64,000 bases of DNA from Chaunax sp. Z400 (taxonomy: Eukaryota; Chordata; Actinopteri; Lophiiformes; Chaunacidae). Both the position numbers and the translations under genes were made by a program. Below are positions 32,901-44,588 of this stretch, one piece after another (the first letter of the stretch is position 1; every line of letters starts with the position of its first letter). The DNA lies in NCBI GenBank assembly GCA_037577475.1, contig CM075189.1, forward strand, positions 33,330,179-33,394,178, in the 5' to 3' direction. The notes beneath the pieces were generated by a model. The model was not told where the DNA came from, ran no database searches, and saw nothing but the letters and a program-made list of their open reading frames with translations.

Positions 32901-33412
32901 GTGTAATTCTGCTGATGAACCATGACAAGTACTGTATTCACAGAAAAGAACTTGCCGACTGCAGTACCTGGAAATACAAAGCCATGGCATCCCATGGCTT
33001 CGTGGGATTTTAGAGGCCTCTAGAACAAACTTAGGTTTTGTTTTACTTTTCTGTAGGAATCATCGTTATTTGTTTGTTGTTGGTTGAACTGAAACTCTTG
33101 ATCCAGTTTAGGTAAACGGGAACACCATTATGTGACCATGTAGTTTATTCTCTACTCTCACTTGTTAAGGAGGTATCCAGCTTTAGTTGTTGTAAATATC
33201 CTTTCCCTTGTTAGTGTAGATAATAAGTGTTATTTGACCTCAAAAGCTACTCTTTTGCTTTTTGGTTGGGTCAAAAAAGCAAACGTTTGACTTGGCGTGT
33301 AAACTTAAGCTGTTATTTTACTTAATGTTTCAACAGACAGTTTTATGTTCAGGCCTCATAAAGGCATAAGGAGGGTACAACACCCTCTCGCATTCTCCTC
33401 GCTGGGGGAGTT
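29906..33412. other. Non-coding, no gene seen
   Basis: AT-rich, with short CA tracts at 30613-30650, TTTA repeats near 31327 and a GTAA tract near 32547. 32670-32770 contains a diverged ~47-bp tandem duplication ('catgaaataatt... aatctccagc'). Confidence 0.5.
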
Positions 33413-33565
33413 TAACATTAAAGGAATATTTACAGAAGTGTGCTTTTTTGTTTTTTAGTGGAGAGTAAGATGAGAAGATGGACATCACACTCTTGTAAGT
33501 GCATTATATATAAAGCTGGGAGTCTAGCTTAGCTTAGCATAAAGACAGAAACGGCTTTGTCGAAG
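33413..33565. repeat. Fragment of a common fish MITE
   Basis: The strings 'ttaaaggaatattt', 'gagagtaagatgagaagatg', 'tgggagtctagcttagctta' and 'gcataaagacagaaac' in this order match one end of a widespread fish non-autonomous DNA element, as I remember it. The other end is not present. Confidence 0.55.
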
Positions 33566-33879
33566 CCTTACTTAATCAGACATGTAAAAATGACAAATTA
33601 TGGTTGTATAGTTTTTATCTAAAATGTTTGTCAAATGTTCTGGTCTGGAGGGTTTATTCAATTCTTTGTGGCAGTCTGCCACAGTAAAAAAATTGCCTGC
33701 CAAGTATTAATTGAATATTTCTGGGGCTGTGCTGTGCTCTCTCTCACAAATACATGTCACACCATTTCCCACACACTTTGAGTCGTCAGTCGGCTATAAT
33801 AATTTTATATTATATTACAGACACTTCTGTACGTCCTCTGCATTCATTCTGTACATAATCTGATACAGATACGGACGAG

Positions 33880-35355
33880 ACAGATGAAATGGAGCAAAAT
33901 CACCGGAAATGGTTGAAGGCAGTGTAGCTACAATTCAAGCAAGGCTCGACAAATGTGTACGGACACAAGGAAGAATCAGAAAGTGAGAGGACACTCTGTC
34001 CTCAAGTCACACAGCGGAAGAAGAAGAGAGGGATAGAGAGAGAGGAAGAAGAAGAGGGATATTATCATGCAGTCAGACGAGGATGAGGAGCAGCAGGAGG
34101 AAACTGAGGAGGAGGAGAACACAGAAACAGATGAGGTGGAGTACCAGCCAGAAGAATCAAACTCCTCTGATAGAGGAGGACATGATGGTGGGCTTCTCAG
34201 GTCTCTAACGTACACCAAGATGCTGCGCTATCATCCAGCACCCACTGGTATGATCCCAGGACCGACCCAGATCAGCGCCGTCAGATCCACCTTTGGGCAC
34301 TTCATCACAGATGAAATCCTCCAGCTGCTGCTAAACATGACCAACCTGCAGGGGAGATGGTCCTTCGCAGACTGGAGGGACCTGGATGCCACACACCTTC
34401 AGGCCTATATCCGCTGCACAGCCTGTGGGACTACCACACCGACCGGGTCATCCTCCTGCCACAATGTCCCAAGCAAGCTGGCTGCTTTACGGGCCTTATG
34501 GGACAAGTTGACCCATCGCCTCCCCATCCTCTTCAACCCGGGCCAACACATCCGTGTTGATGAGCAGCTGGTCCCATTCAGAGGCAGGTGTGGGCTCTGT
34601 ATGGAAATATACACCGGGAAACCAGCTGGCAGTCCCGCTGAGGTGGGACAGGGGAAGAGGGTTGTGCTGGAGATGTCGGCACCATCCGAACAAACAAGCG
34701 GGAGCTTCTGCCGCGCCTGCTCCAGACGCGGCAGTGAGCTTCTCTCCTCTCGGCCATGGCAGTGTGCAACATCCTCAAAGGGGGAAGTATTGTGCTCCTC
34801 CTCAGCACTAAACACCATGAGCGACAAAGGTAGCTGGTGATAATTACTGATTACAACAGCTGCAAGGGAGCTGTTGACTACCTGGATACATCAGCTACTC
34901 ACACTCTTATTGAATTGATGTGCTTGTCTCAGATATATGTAGTGCTTGTATTATTGAGCATTCCTTGCACTTATGAATGAATAATGTATTTGTGTATGAT
35001 GAGGAAGAATATTTCTATGAATTTTATTCGTTTTTTTTTCTTTTCTTTTGCAGGTTGTCAGCACCTACAGTATACAGCTGCAGGAGGAGGACCTGTCGGT
35101 GGCCATTACTGTTCTACAAGCTCCCGGACATCTCGGTATACAATTAATTTGTACTGTGAACAGCAGTGTCGTGGAATCAAGCCCAAACCTAGTTGGTTGA
35201 GGGTCTGCAGCACCAAGACCAGCACCCAGAAGAGGACCAAGACTCACCCCCAGAACCCCCCCCCGTCAAGAGGAGGAGGCAGTGTGACTTTTGCACAGGG
35301 AAGACAAAAAAAAGTTGGCAACACCTGCTGCAAGGTTGGCAAGCTGTCCCTGAAC
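33880..35355 (+). pseudogene. piggyBac transposase copy P1 (deleted, repeat-invaded)
   Basis: The frame 34067-34840 starts with an acidic N-terminus (DEDEEQQEETEEEEN) and then reads EILQLLLNMTNLQGRWSFAD, DWRDLDATHLQAYI, a gap, SKLAALRALWDKLTHRLP, HIRVDEQLVPFRGR (first catalytic Asp) and YTGKPAGSP, after loss of about 30 residues between GR and YTGK. Around 34845-34880 comes ITDYNSCKGAVDYLD (third Asp region). A gap of about 170 bp with a polypyrimidine-AG edge (tcttttcttttgcag, 35053) precedes VVSTYS. P2 has a related gap in the same place, suggesting an intron. Near 35265-35310 the zinc-finger tail KRRRQCDFC is present and then dissolves into the CT/CA array. The leader 33885-34000 is repeated at 56530-56640. 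Confidence 0.8.
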
Positions 35356-37226
35356 TCTCTCTCACATGCACACACACTTCTACACTCTCTCTCTGTCTCT
35401 CTCTCTCACATGCACACACACTCTCTCTCTGTCTCTCTCTCTCACATGCACACACACTCTCTCTCTGTCTCTCTCTCTCACATGCACACACACTCTCTCT
35501 CTGTCTCTCTCTCTCACATGCACACACACTCTCTCTCTGTCTCTCTCTCTCACATGCACACACACTCTCTCTCTGTCTCTCTCTCTCACATGCACACACA
35601 CTCTCTCTCTGTCTCTCTCTCTCACATGCACACACACTCTCTCTCTGTCTCTCTCTCTCACATGCACACACACTCTCTCTGTCTCTCTCTCTCTCACATG
35701 CACACACTCTCTCTCTGTCTCTCTCTCTCTCTCACATGCACACACACTCTCTCTGTCTCTCTCTCTCTCACATCCACACACACTCTCTCACATGCACACA
35801 CACTCTCTCTGTCTCTCTCTCTCTCACATGCACACACACTCTCTCACATGCACACACACTCTCTCTCTCTCACATGCACACACACTCTCTCACATGCACA
35901 CACACTCTCTGTCTCTCTCTCTCTCACATGCACACACACTCTCTCTCTGTCTCTCTCTCTCTCACATGCACACACACTTCTTCACTCTCTCTGTCTCTCT
36001 CTCTCTCACACATGCACACACACTCTCTCTCACATGCACACACACTCTCTCTCACATGCACACACACTTCTTCACTCTCTCTGTCTCTCTCTCTCTCACA
36101 TGCACACACACTCTCTCCCTCTCACGTGCACACACACTCTCTCTCTCTCACATGCACACACACTCTCTCACATGGACACACACACTCTCTCTCACATACA
36201 CACTTCTATACTCTCTCTCTGTCTCTCTCTCTCACATGCACACTTCTACACTCTCTCTCTGTCTCTCTCTCTCACATGCACACACACTCTCTCTCACATG
36301 CACACACACTTCTATACACTCTCTCTCACATGCACACACACACTTCTACACACTCTCTCACATGCACACACACTTCTACACACTCTCACATGCACACACA
36401 CTTCTACACACTCTCTCACATGCACACACACTTCTACACTCTCTCTCTGTCTCTCTCTCTCACATGCACACACACTCTCTCTCACATGCACACACACTCT
36501 CTCACATGCACACACACTTCTACACTCTCTCTCTGTCTCTCTCTCTCACATGCACACACACTCTCTCACACATGCACACACACTTCTATACACTCTCTCT
36601 CACATGCACACACACTCTCTCACACATGCACACACACTTCTATACACTCTCTCTCACATGCACACACACTTCTACACACTCTCTCACACGCACACACACT
36701 CTCTCTCACATGCACACACACTTCTACACTCTCTCTCTGTCTCTCTCTCTCTCACATGCACACACACTTCTACACTCTCTCTCTGTCTCTCTCTCTCACA
36801 TGCACACACACTTCTACACACTCTCTCACATGCACACACACTCTCTCACATGCACACACACTCTCTCTCACATGCACACACACTCTCTCTCACATGCACA
36901 CACACTTCTACACACTCTCTCACATGCACACACACTTCTACACTCTCTCTCTGTCTCTCTCTCTCATGCACACACACTCTCTCACATGCACACACACTCT
37001 CTCTCACATGCACACACACTCTCTCTCACATGCACACACACTTCTACACACTCTCTCACATGCACACACACTTCTACACACTCTCTCACATGCACACACA
37101 CTTCTACACACTCTCTCACATGCACACACACTTCTACACACTCTCTCACATGCATACACACTTCTACACACTCTCTCACATGCACACACACTTCTACACA
37201 CTCTCTCACATGCACACACACTCACA
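35356..37226. repeat. 1.87-kb compound CT/CA satellite-like array
   Basis: About 60 units built from CACATGCACACACACT plus variable CT/GT filling. The first part has a 36-bp period (cacatg at 35407, 35443, 35479); the last part has a 30-bp period containing 'ttctacacactctct' (cacatg at 37027, 37057 and on); shorter ~22-bp units lie between. Since units are stop-free and often multiples of three, all forward frames and some reverse frames stay open for hundreds of codons. None is a credible gene. The array starts inside the zinc-finger coding of piggyBac P1. Confidence 0.97.
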
Positions 37227-39595
37227 GGTCCTGTTCTGAATGTTGAATGTTGCCTTTTGTAAAATAATATTGCTCTGTTCAAAGTGAACTTGTGTTCAAA
37301 CTTGTGTGTTTTCTTCATTAATTTATTCACTGAAGCTATAATTGGTAGATGATGACCTCTGTGAACTTGATTACATCTTGCATGTGTCGTGATAACAAGC
37401 TTCCATCCCCCTATGTTCCACATTATTTTGTACTTCTAACTGCATTTTTTTTTATTGGGACAAAACTGTCACAGACAGAATCACTGTTTGGTTGTCACTG
37501 ACATTTTAAAAATAAAATTCCTTGTGGTGATAGAACAGAGTGTGTCAAACAGTGTCATTGAAACGTCTAATGTTTCTTGACATTCAGTGTTGGAAGGCTC
37601 AAAAAGTGGGAGTCTGCTCCTTATGAACAGAACATTATTACTCTGCCTTCCAAAAATAGTGCAGACGCTGTAAAATGTTGAGCCCTGAAAAAGATACAGC
37701 TGATGTAATGTAATAATGTTTTTTTCTGATACGGTGTCAGAAATATAACTTTTTCCCTAAACATAAATTACACCACTAAACATGGAGCTAGAGTATGCAT
37801 TTTTTTTTACTTATTTGGTGGTCACTTAGCATGTCGTTATGTTCTCTGTAAATATATGCTGCCAACGATCCGATGATATATGTATAAGGCAATGCTGACC
37901 CAATGAGGAAAATATTTTTTTTAATTTTAAGGAGTGGGCTGATTTCTATCTAGACACCCAACCAAAGGAGACAACACATGGTGTGTAACGGCTGATCTAG
38001 CCTATTGCCACGAAGTATAAAATGCATATACTGTGTGTAAAATATTCAGAACTGCTCAGAGGCAGTGTTTAGCTAACCATGGTGTGAAACAATCTAAACT
38101 GAAACCAAATCTCAAATTGATTTTTTTCCTGTTGGGTATTCTATCTCATCATCATCAGTGATACCCTGGACAACTACATGAAGTGCTATCTCTAATTAAT
38201 GACTTGCTTTCCATGGTTCTTTAATAATGAAGTGAAACACGCACATTCTATTGTTGTCAGTCTTTAAGATGTTTGGCATGTAGTTGAAAATGATCTATAA
38301 ATAAAATCTGAATGTAATTAAATGGTCTTCTCATTGAACAGTGCATTTTTTCCACTGGCTCAGTGCCTTGTAAGTATCGACACTGGGCAACAGGAACATA
38401 TGGGGTGCCTTGGGACACCTTTTACTGTATTACATCCTTTAGCAATGTTACTCAAACAGACCAGATGGACCAGTTTCTCAAATGTTAATTAGCCTCCTAT
38501 TGTAGTCATTTGGGAGAACGATTTGCATGATTTATTGGACATGTAAGACGACATCAGTGTAACATGATAAGTGTGGAAATATTCAAATGCACTGATATGT
38601 TTTGGAGTTGTTTATGGTACTGCTCATTTTTACAATGATTATACAGTCAAAGCGAAATGTTTAATTGCCATTTATATTCTAAGAATAATCTTCTGCAGCA
38701 CTTGCTATTAGAAGTAACTGAATGAACATTTCAAGAAAGGCCTTTAGCTTTAAGATATCTTAAAAGAAATGCTGGCTAAAAGTTTGACAGCATAGCAGTG
38801 TGAGTACATATATTGACCTACTCTGGTTCCTTTTAATGTGGTATTGTTTCTTTTAATTTGGATAATAAAGGTTGTTCTAATTGAAATAGAACCATGACTG
38901 TTATAATTGGCCTGTTCTAGCATGTTACTAGTTAGCTACTGGGTTGATGGCTGGCTAGGCACAGTGGCTAGTCAACTTTGAGGTTTACAGCACCACCTAT
39001 GTTATGAATTTTGTTCTGTCACTAACTGGGAACAAAATTGATCCCCCTCCCTTTTACTTTGTGTTGCCTTTTCTTCTTTTCTCATTAAAAAAAGACAATT
39101 TATATTATATTATTGTTAAATACTACAAAATAGAATAAATTGATTAAAATATTATTGAAAAGTGCTATTGCCATCATGAAAAGATGACTTTGTGATGGGT
39201 AATAACACTGAATGACAGACATGGGCTTTTTGAGTGACTCTCTAACCACCTGCCATGATACACCTGTTATGCTCTATTTCCCCATTTGTACAACATTTCA
39301 CACAAAGACTCCAGTTTCACAATATTACAACAATTTGCCAAGTCTAAGTTGTGCAGACAATGACTTTCGTCTCTGGGTATGTCTCTCGCAGTGCAAAATG
39401 AATCTCCACTAATCAAACAATAAGCTTGTGTTCAGTCCAGCTATGAGAAACTCAGTTCACCCACACAGTCTCCAAATGTCAAGGTTATACCACAATTATC
39501 AATATAAATCCTTCAACCTACAACCCTCTGAATATTCAAAAAAGGGCGTTTTTGAATACCTTCCAGCATGATTCTTTATACGACACAACATATTA
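37227..39595. other. Non-coding, no gene seen
   Basis: AT-rich unique-looking sequence. The first ~75 bp (to about 37300) may be the 3' tail of piggyBac P1. No coding, RNA gene or repeat is recognised. Confidence 0.5.
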
Positions 39596-39599
39596 TTCT

Positions 39600-40350
39600 G
39601 CACACTTGCCTTTGCTATGCAAAAGGTGACTGAGTATAAAAGGGGAAACCTTAGAAGAGACAATCATTCACATGCAAGGATGGGGCATGGTTCACTGCTT
39701 TGTTAAAAACTGTGAAGAACAAATACACCAACAGTTTAAAAACAGCATTTCTTAACACAGAATTGCACAGAATGTAAGGATTTAACCATATACCAGTCAT
39801 AGAGATTCAGAAAATCTCAATGTACTGTATGCTTCATGGCCTTAAATCATCACTGAATGGCTGTGACCTTCGGTCTCCCGGGCAACGCTGCATGGAAAAT
39901 CAATAAATAATGATTAGATTAACACTTCATCGCTGAAAGGCAAATTTAGACTCTCCCATCCAAAAACCTGCATCTGTGATGGAATGGTGGGGTGTTAGTG
40001 ACCATGGCATGGGTAACTTGCACATCTGTTTAGGCTCCATTAATGCTGAAAGGTTTTAGAACAACATATGCTGCCATACAGATGACATCTTTTTCAGGGA
40101 TGTCCCTGTTTATTCCAGCAAGACATTGAAGCCTCAGTCTGCTGCCTTACAACAGCATGGGTTCAGAGTCAAAGAGTCCTGGTTCTAGACTGGCCTGACC
40201 TGTCCCCCATCCATAATGTGTGGTGCATTATGAAGCGACAAATATGAGAGGCGCTGATAGCTGATGGCATCCTTTGAATGCGCTGGCCCGAGACAAGGTC
40301 ATCAGGAGGTACCAAACCTTCACCGAGTGTTTCATCCTTCATCCTAAATG
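39600..40350 (+). pseudogene. Tc1/mariner transposase relic
   Basis: No long frame remains, but DNA strings of a common fish Tc1-like element follow in order: 'gagtataaaaggggaaacct', 'caaggatggggcatggttca', 'gaccttcggtctcccgggca', 'catggcatgggtaacttgca', 'gctccattaatgctgaaagg', 'catatgctgccatacagatg', 'tattccagcaagacattgaa', 'ctagactggcctgacctgtc' and 'tgtgtggtgcattatgaagc'. The last four encode the region that in an intact element reads QQD...KPHSA, DWP...SPDL and NVWRIMKR, around the second and third catalytic residues. Stops and shifts are many. Ends were not found. Confidence 0.75.
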
Positions 40351-40548
40351 GTCTCTGGTTGGCAGACCGGTGTGTCGGATCAACTTGTGATCCTGTTAAC
40401 TGGTGAGGTTTTCCAAATGTGTAGCGGTAGGCGTGGCTTCAGAGTCGCCTGCTTATTCAATGTATATTTGTGTATATATTTCTGTATATATGGTTTTACT
40501 TCAGCGTCCTACACACGTTATCGGAGTCATTCAACCTGCAAAATATCG

Positions 40549-40718
40549 TAAGTTTATTCAAACGTGCGCTGCAGAGAATGACGACGTATGTGACTGTGTC
40601 AATGTATGTTGCTGCGAACATCAATACATCGTCTAAATGTTCATGTCGGTCTGGTATTTGTGTCAACAATGTTGTAGTGGGTTTGTGTTTACTACAGCCT
40701 ATAAGGAAACACTCTGAG
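40549..40718 (+). repeat. Interspersed repeat, copy 1 of an inverted pair
   Basis: 170 bp nearly identical (judged well above 90%) to the complement of 45452-45625. Two frames are open through both copies: one reads SLFKRALQRMTTYVTVSMYV, then KCSCRSGICVNNVV; the other reads CAAENDDVCDCVNVCCCEH. A GTAAG donor-like site lies at the left edge ('atatcgtaag'). The family was not recognised. Similarity ends sharply at 'aggaaac' on one side. Confidence 0.7.
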
Positions 40719-41229
40719 GTATTTATTTACATCCAGTTTGAACGCAGTGTGGACATCGCTGTTACTGAGGTACACCCAGATTAACATGTGATGCATCGAT
40801 CATGCTTGATATTCCACTCTTTCGTCAAGCGTTCATAAAAAGGTCCCCCGTCGTCAACCTTATATTTGTTTCATAGATGGTTGTTAACCTGACATCAAGT
40901 CCATTTGTGAGCTGTTACTTTTTTAATGGCTGTAAGTGGATCATAGATTCTGAGAGCAGGTTTACACTCAGATCTAACACAGCATGGAGTTAGTGGTGGA
41001 AAAGTGTGATACATTCAGATTAACTTGTGACTTTAACATCAGTTTCTAACAATGATAATAGGTCATATTTAAGTCTACTGACATGTCACTCAACTCAATG
41101 ATATTCTACAGTTCAGCAATTTCATCCACAAATAGGTCTAAAAATTGAATGGGGGGAGGGGGGATGATGTCAGATAAGGGAGAATTAAATATGGTCAATT
41201 ATCCACAGGTGTAAAGTATTTGAGGCTGG

Positions 41230-41340
41230 GGGGTGGGGTGGGGGTACTCTATATAAGAACAACTTCGAGGGTTTATGAGAAGGTTAGAGAGAGATTACGC
41301 ATTGATTAGACAGTGAGAATACAGTGTCCACAATGCCAGA
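41230..41340 (+). promoter_or_regulatory. Core-promoter-like segment
   Basis: G-rich tract 41226-41246, then 'ctctatataagaac' (TATA box, 41248-41261), followed about 75 bp later by an ATG (41334, MPDEEGKSERKE, 17 codons). It is probably the start of the retroelement or domesticated-integrase relic whose integrase fragment lies at 41497. This is an inference from position only. Confidence 0.35.
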
Positions 41341-41395
41341 CGAAGAGGGCAAATCTGAAAGGAAAGAAACAGTAAAGATCCAATAGAGGTGAATG

Positions 41396-41486
41396 GCAAA
41401 TACTATCTGTGTTCAAACATTATCTGTGTTCAAACGTTATCGGTGTTCAAACACTATCTGTGTTCAAACACTAGCTGTGTTCAAAA
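41396..41486. repeat. Minisatellite, 17-bp unit
   Basis: Five units of TATCTGTGTTCAAACAC with small changes. Confidence 0.9.
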
Positions 41487-41496
41487 ACATCAGTGA

Positions 41497-41770
41497 TTTC
41501 AACCAGTGGTGGCATCCAGTACATTTGGTTGGTCAGAGGCCTACCCACTCAAGAGTAAAACTGCAGTTGAGGTTTTACAAATTTGGTGCACCTAAAAGAC
41601 TGCTAACAGACCAGGGCTCCGAGTTCTGCAACAAGGTAGAGTGCTGCATTGGTCCCAGTATGTAACCATTGCTGTTGCTTGTCCAGCTAATCATTTTAAG
41701 ATCAACTATTTGTGTGAAAGGCTTGGAATCAAGAGACGCCTCTGCTCTCCCTACCATCCACAGACTAATT
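41497..41770 (+). pseudogene. Retroviral-type integrase core fragment
   Basis: Broken frames give GWSEAYPLKSKTAVEVLQ, then KFGAPKRLLTDQGSEFCNKV (second catalytic Asp in LTDQG). After about 40 bp of non-matching sequence comes LCERLGIKRRLCSPYHPQTN. These are the core motifs of Gypsy-like integrases. The wording 'LCERLGIKR' recalls the KRAB-A-domain-2/GIN-like integrase group of fish, which is uncertain. The first Asp segment and the Glu segment are absent. Confidence 0.65.
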
Positions 41771-41786
41771 ATACGTATGTAGCCAG

Positions 41787-42466
41787 TGTCATGATCTGAC
41801 CCTAGTTTTTGGTTCCTCTTATTTTGAAAGGCTCATTGTTTTTGTGTGTTCATGTGTTTTGCTTCACACTCCCTGTCATCTTTTCTTGTGATCTGTTTTG
41901 ACCTTTGTTTCTTCTGTCTCATTTTTAGTCTTCTGTTTTCAGTTCTGGTTTGTTTCCTCCCCCTCCCTGCCTTTGTACCCCTGTCTCTTGTGAGTTTTTC
42001 TGTGTATCCTCCTTGTGTCTTCCCCTTTAACATTTTTCCTCCAGTGTGTGATTGTCTGATTGTCTCCACCTGTTACTGATTGTCTCCTCCTCCCTGTGTC
42101 ACCTGTTTGCCATTCCCTCTTTATCCCGGTGTATTTAGTCTGTGTGATTCCCTCTGTTAGTGGCCAGTTTGTCATTGTTGTTTCGCCATTCTTCCTCTTG
42201 ATTCCTTGTGTTTTCCTTGTAAGTTTTCCCCCAGTGATTTCTTGTCTTATTTCTGGTTACGTTACTTGGACTGTTTTGTTTTGGATTCTGAGCCTGCCTT
42301 TCCGCTTTGGATACTGTGACCACTTTTTGGACTGCCTTTCTGTTTGTCTTTGACCTTGGGCTGTTTATTGGGTTTTTGATCATTAAATCTCTGAACTGTG
42401 CTCCCAGTGTCTCACTGTCATATGTCTGCATTTGGGTACTCACACTTATGGCTGTGAATCCTGACA
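41787..42466 (+). repeat. LTR-like repeat, TGTCATGAT...AATCCTGACA
   Basis: 680 bp with TG...CA ends that form a short imperfect inverted repeat (TGTCATGAT / ATCCTGACA). It is pyrimidine-rich, with a poly(A)-signal-like 'cattaaatctctgaactgt' near the right end. The right 380 bp recurs at 52098-52467 in the same orientation and ends at the same CCTGACA. It is best read as a solo LTR or similar element; the class is unproven. It lies directly before piggyBac P2. Confidence 0.6.
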
Positions 42467-42623
42467 GCTAACCCATTTCTCTCGCTATGCCATTAGCAGG
42501 ATCAGCAGCATCCAATCAGCGTTTGATCTCTTCCTTTCAGAAGAAATTGTCCAGCAGCTGGTCCACATGACTAATCTGCAGGGGAGAAGGTCGGTGGCTG
42601 ACTGGAAGGACCTGGATGCCATG

Positions 42624-43058
42624 TGTAACCGGGCCAGTTTTGGCACTGTAATTACACAAAATCAGTTCTACTGTACCCTTCTTTTTGTTATACCTGACTG
42701 CCAGGACCGCCCCAGTTCCTTCTGTGTTGCCCCTCCTCATTTCTTCTTCTCTGGGTCCCCCTATATATTCTGCTAGTCCCATAGCCTCTCCCCTTTTGTA
42801 TTGTCCCCACATGGGAGAGGTTGGTTACCTGTTCTTGCTACTAATAGCACCCTGTTAATTATTGTATATAGTATGTACTAAGTTATTTTGCTGTTTGTTT
42901 TATAGAGTAAGGAGCTGGGGCATGAATATAGCTTAAACACTGATGTGCTGTTTCCTTCTGTTGTCAGTGTGGCAATAAACGGAGTGATCTCTAAATAGAA
43001 ACTGGTGATGAAATTGGTTTCTACACAATAAACACAAAGCAGAAGTTCACCGGTTACA
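42624..43058 (+). repeat. Solo-LTR-like insertion in P2 (1)
   Basis: 435 bp, starting TGTAACCGGG and ending CCGGTTACA, so the ends are inverted repeats. It has 'cctatatattc' (TATA-like, near 42762) and 'gcaataaacgg' (poly(A) signal, near 42972). It interrupts piggyBac coding between LDAM and DIQA. Flanks are catg / cacg, a possible 4-bp duplication with one mismatch. Confidence 0.8.
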
Positions 43059-43242
43059 CACGGACATCCAGGCATAAGTCGGGTTGCTGATCCTGGCCGG
43101 AACGAGGTGGTGCAGAGCTTGTGGGATGACCGCAGCATCATAAGCATTCACGCAAACGGCAACGGCGCTCTCCTACATGGCAAAGCGGAGCAGAAATGTG
43201 CTGCTCCTCTGCACCAAATATCGGGAGCAGGCTGTGAGCGAC

Positions 43243-43758
43243 TGTTACGTGCGCCGCTGCGCGAGCACACGCCTCCCACCTTTCATTCATGTTTTTACCT
43301 GTCATTAAAGTCTGCTCTCTCTCTCTCTCCCCTCCTCACTCAGTGCGGATTGGCTGGAGGCGCACCTGTTTACTATAAAGGCCGAGGAGGCGGAGCCGCA
43401 AATTCTCTCTCATCCTCCAGCAGGAAGACCATTTGTTCTCCCTTGATACACTTGAGTTTATTGTAGTATTAAGTTGATTTGGGAGTCACTGGTAGTCCTA
43501 TTCTTCGTCCTTTTATTTTCCTCTAGATAGACTGTTCGAAGTTAGGTTAGGGGAGAGGTCCAAATTCGACGGCCCATTGCGAGGTTGGTCTGAAGCCTTC
43601 TCCCTCTTTTGTTTGTTTTGGCCAGGGCTCCCATCTCTCTTGTATTTGGTTGGTTGTGAGTATTATCTTATTAAAGCTTATGTTAAACTGCAGCACTGGT
43701 GGCATCCTTCTATGTGTTATGGGTTCCTCTGAGCCACATTTGAATGGGGGCCGTAACA
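43243..43758 (+). repeat. Solo-LTR-like insertion in P2 (2)
   Basis: 516 bp, starting TGTTACGTGCG and ending GCCGTAACA (inverted ends). It has 'actataaaggccg' (TATA-like, near 43371) and 'cttattaaagctta' near the 3' part. It is GC-richer than its surroundings and unlike the first insertion in sequence. Only 'gac' is shared at the two flanks. Confidence 0.7.
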
Positions 43759-44588
43759 GACTAGGGGAAGAGAACGCCGCTCATGATCCTTGATTACAAC
43801 AGCTGCAAAGGAGCCAAAGGTATGTGCAATCATGCATCAGTTACTCACACACTTATTCTTATTGAATTCATGTTTTTATCTAGGATATATTTAGTATCAT
43901 TATCTTATAATATGAATGAGTAGAATGAAAAGTAAAATAATAAAAATGAATAATAATGAAAATAATATAATTATAATTATAATCACAAAGATTGTTATTA
44001 TTACTATATGTTACTATTCATTCTTGCACTTATGAATGACTTATTTATCTTTCATTCTTTTATTTGGTCTTTTTTTTATATTTTTATTTTTTGCGGGATT
44101 TGGCTGCCTACAGCCGCAGGAGGAAGACCCGGAGCCCCTGGTGCTATTCTATAACCTCATCGACGTCTCGGCCTACAATGCCTTTGTCCTGTGGAAGGGA
44201 GTGGAACCCTTGTAGAACCACAGAAAAAACATTCAGGAGGAGGCTGTTTCTGGCAGAGCTGGGGCTGTCACTGGTGACTCCACACATACAAATAAGACGT
44301 CGCCTGCCCCGCACACCAGCCTCTAAAAACTACATCAACAGCAACAACCAAGTACCTGGATCGTGGAGTACATTGTTGCTTGCAGCTGGAAGCCATAGCT
44401 TGACTTGGCCACTTTTAAGTGGGAGACTCTTATTTTGCCCCAAAATCCAACTCTACTATGGCTGCCACCCTCCATAGTGCCAGCCTCACCCATGTTTGCT
44501 GCTGTAAAAGATGATTGTTTTAATTTACTGACGCCAAATAGGCCTACCTATACAAGACTCCATCAAGGCTATTCCAGATTTCACTGTG

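Larger units (their letters stand above)
42480..44350 (+). pseudogene. piggyBac transposase copy P2, split by two insertions
   Basis: Pieces in order: EEIVQQLVHMTNLQGRRSVA and DWKDLDAM (42535-42620); DIQA, a stop, then VGLLILAG (43062-43100); SLWDDRS (43118-43138); GKRTPLMILDYNSCKGA (43767-43818); an AT-rich gap like the one in P1; then AAYSRRR and ITSST/'LIDVSAYNAFVLW' in the neighbouring frame (44105-44205). The pieces are separated by LTR-like inserts at 42624-43058 and 43243-43758. The catalytic block VDEQLVPFRGR and the CDNFFTS block are missing. Clearly dead. Its 5' end is lost at the repeat ending at 42466. Confidence 0.75.

Noticed and set aside
34984..37262. Very long open frames (up to 751 codons) made of Leu-Ser-His-Thr repeats
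   Set aside because: They run through the CT/CA array in all forward frames and some reverse frames. The frames are open because the unit lacks stops and is often a multiple of three. There is no gene-like composition, and only the first few residues derive from the piggyBac tail.
41833..42443. Several overlapping frames on both strands
   Set aside because: They lie within a pyrimidine-rich LTR-like repeat that recurs at 52098-52467, where the frames are not kept.
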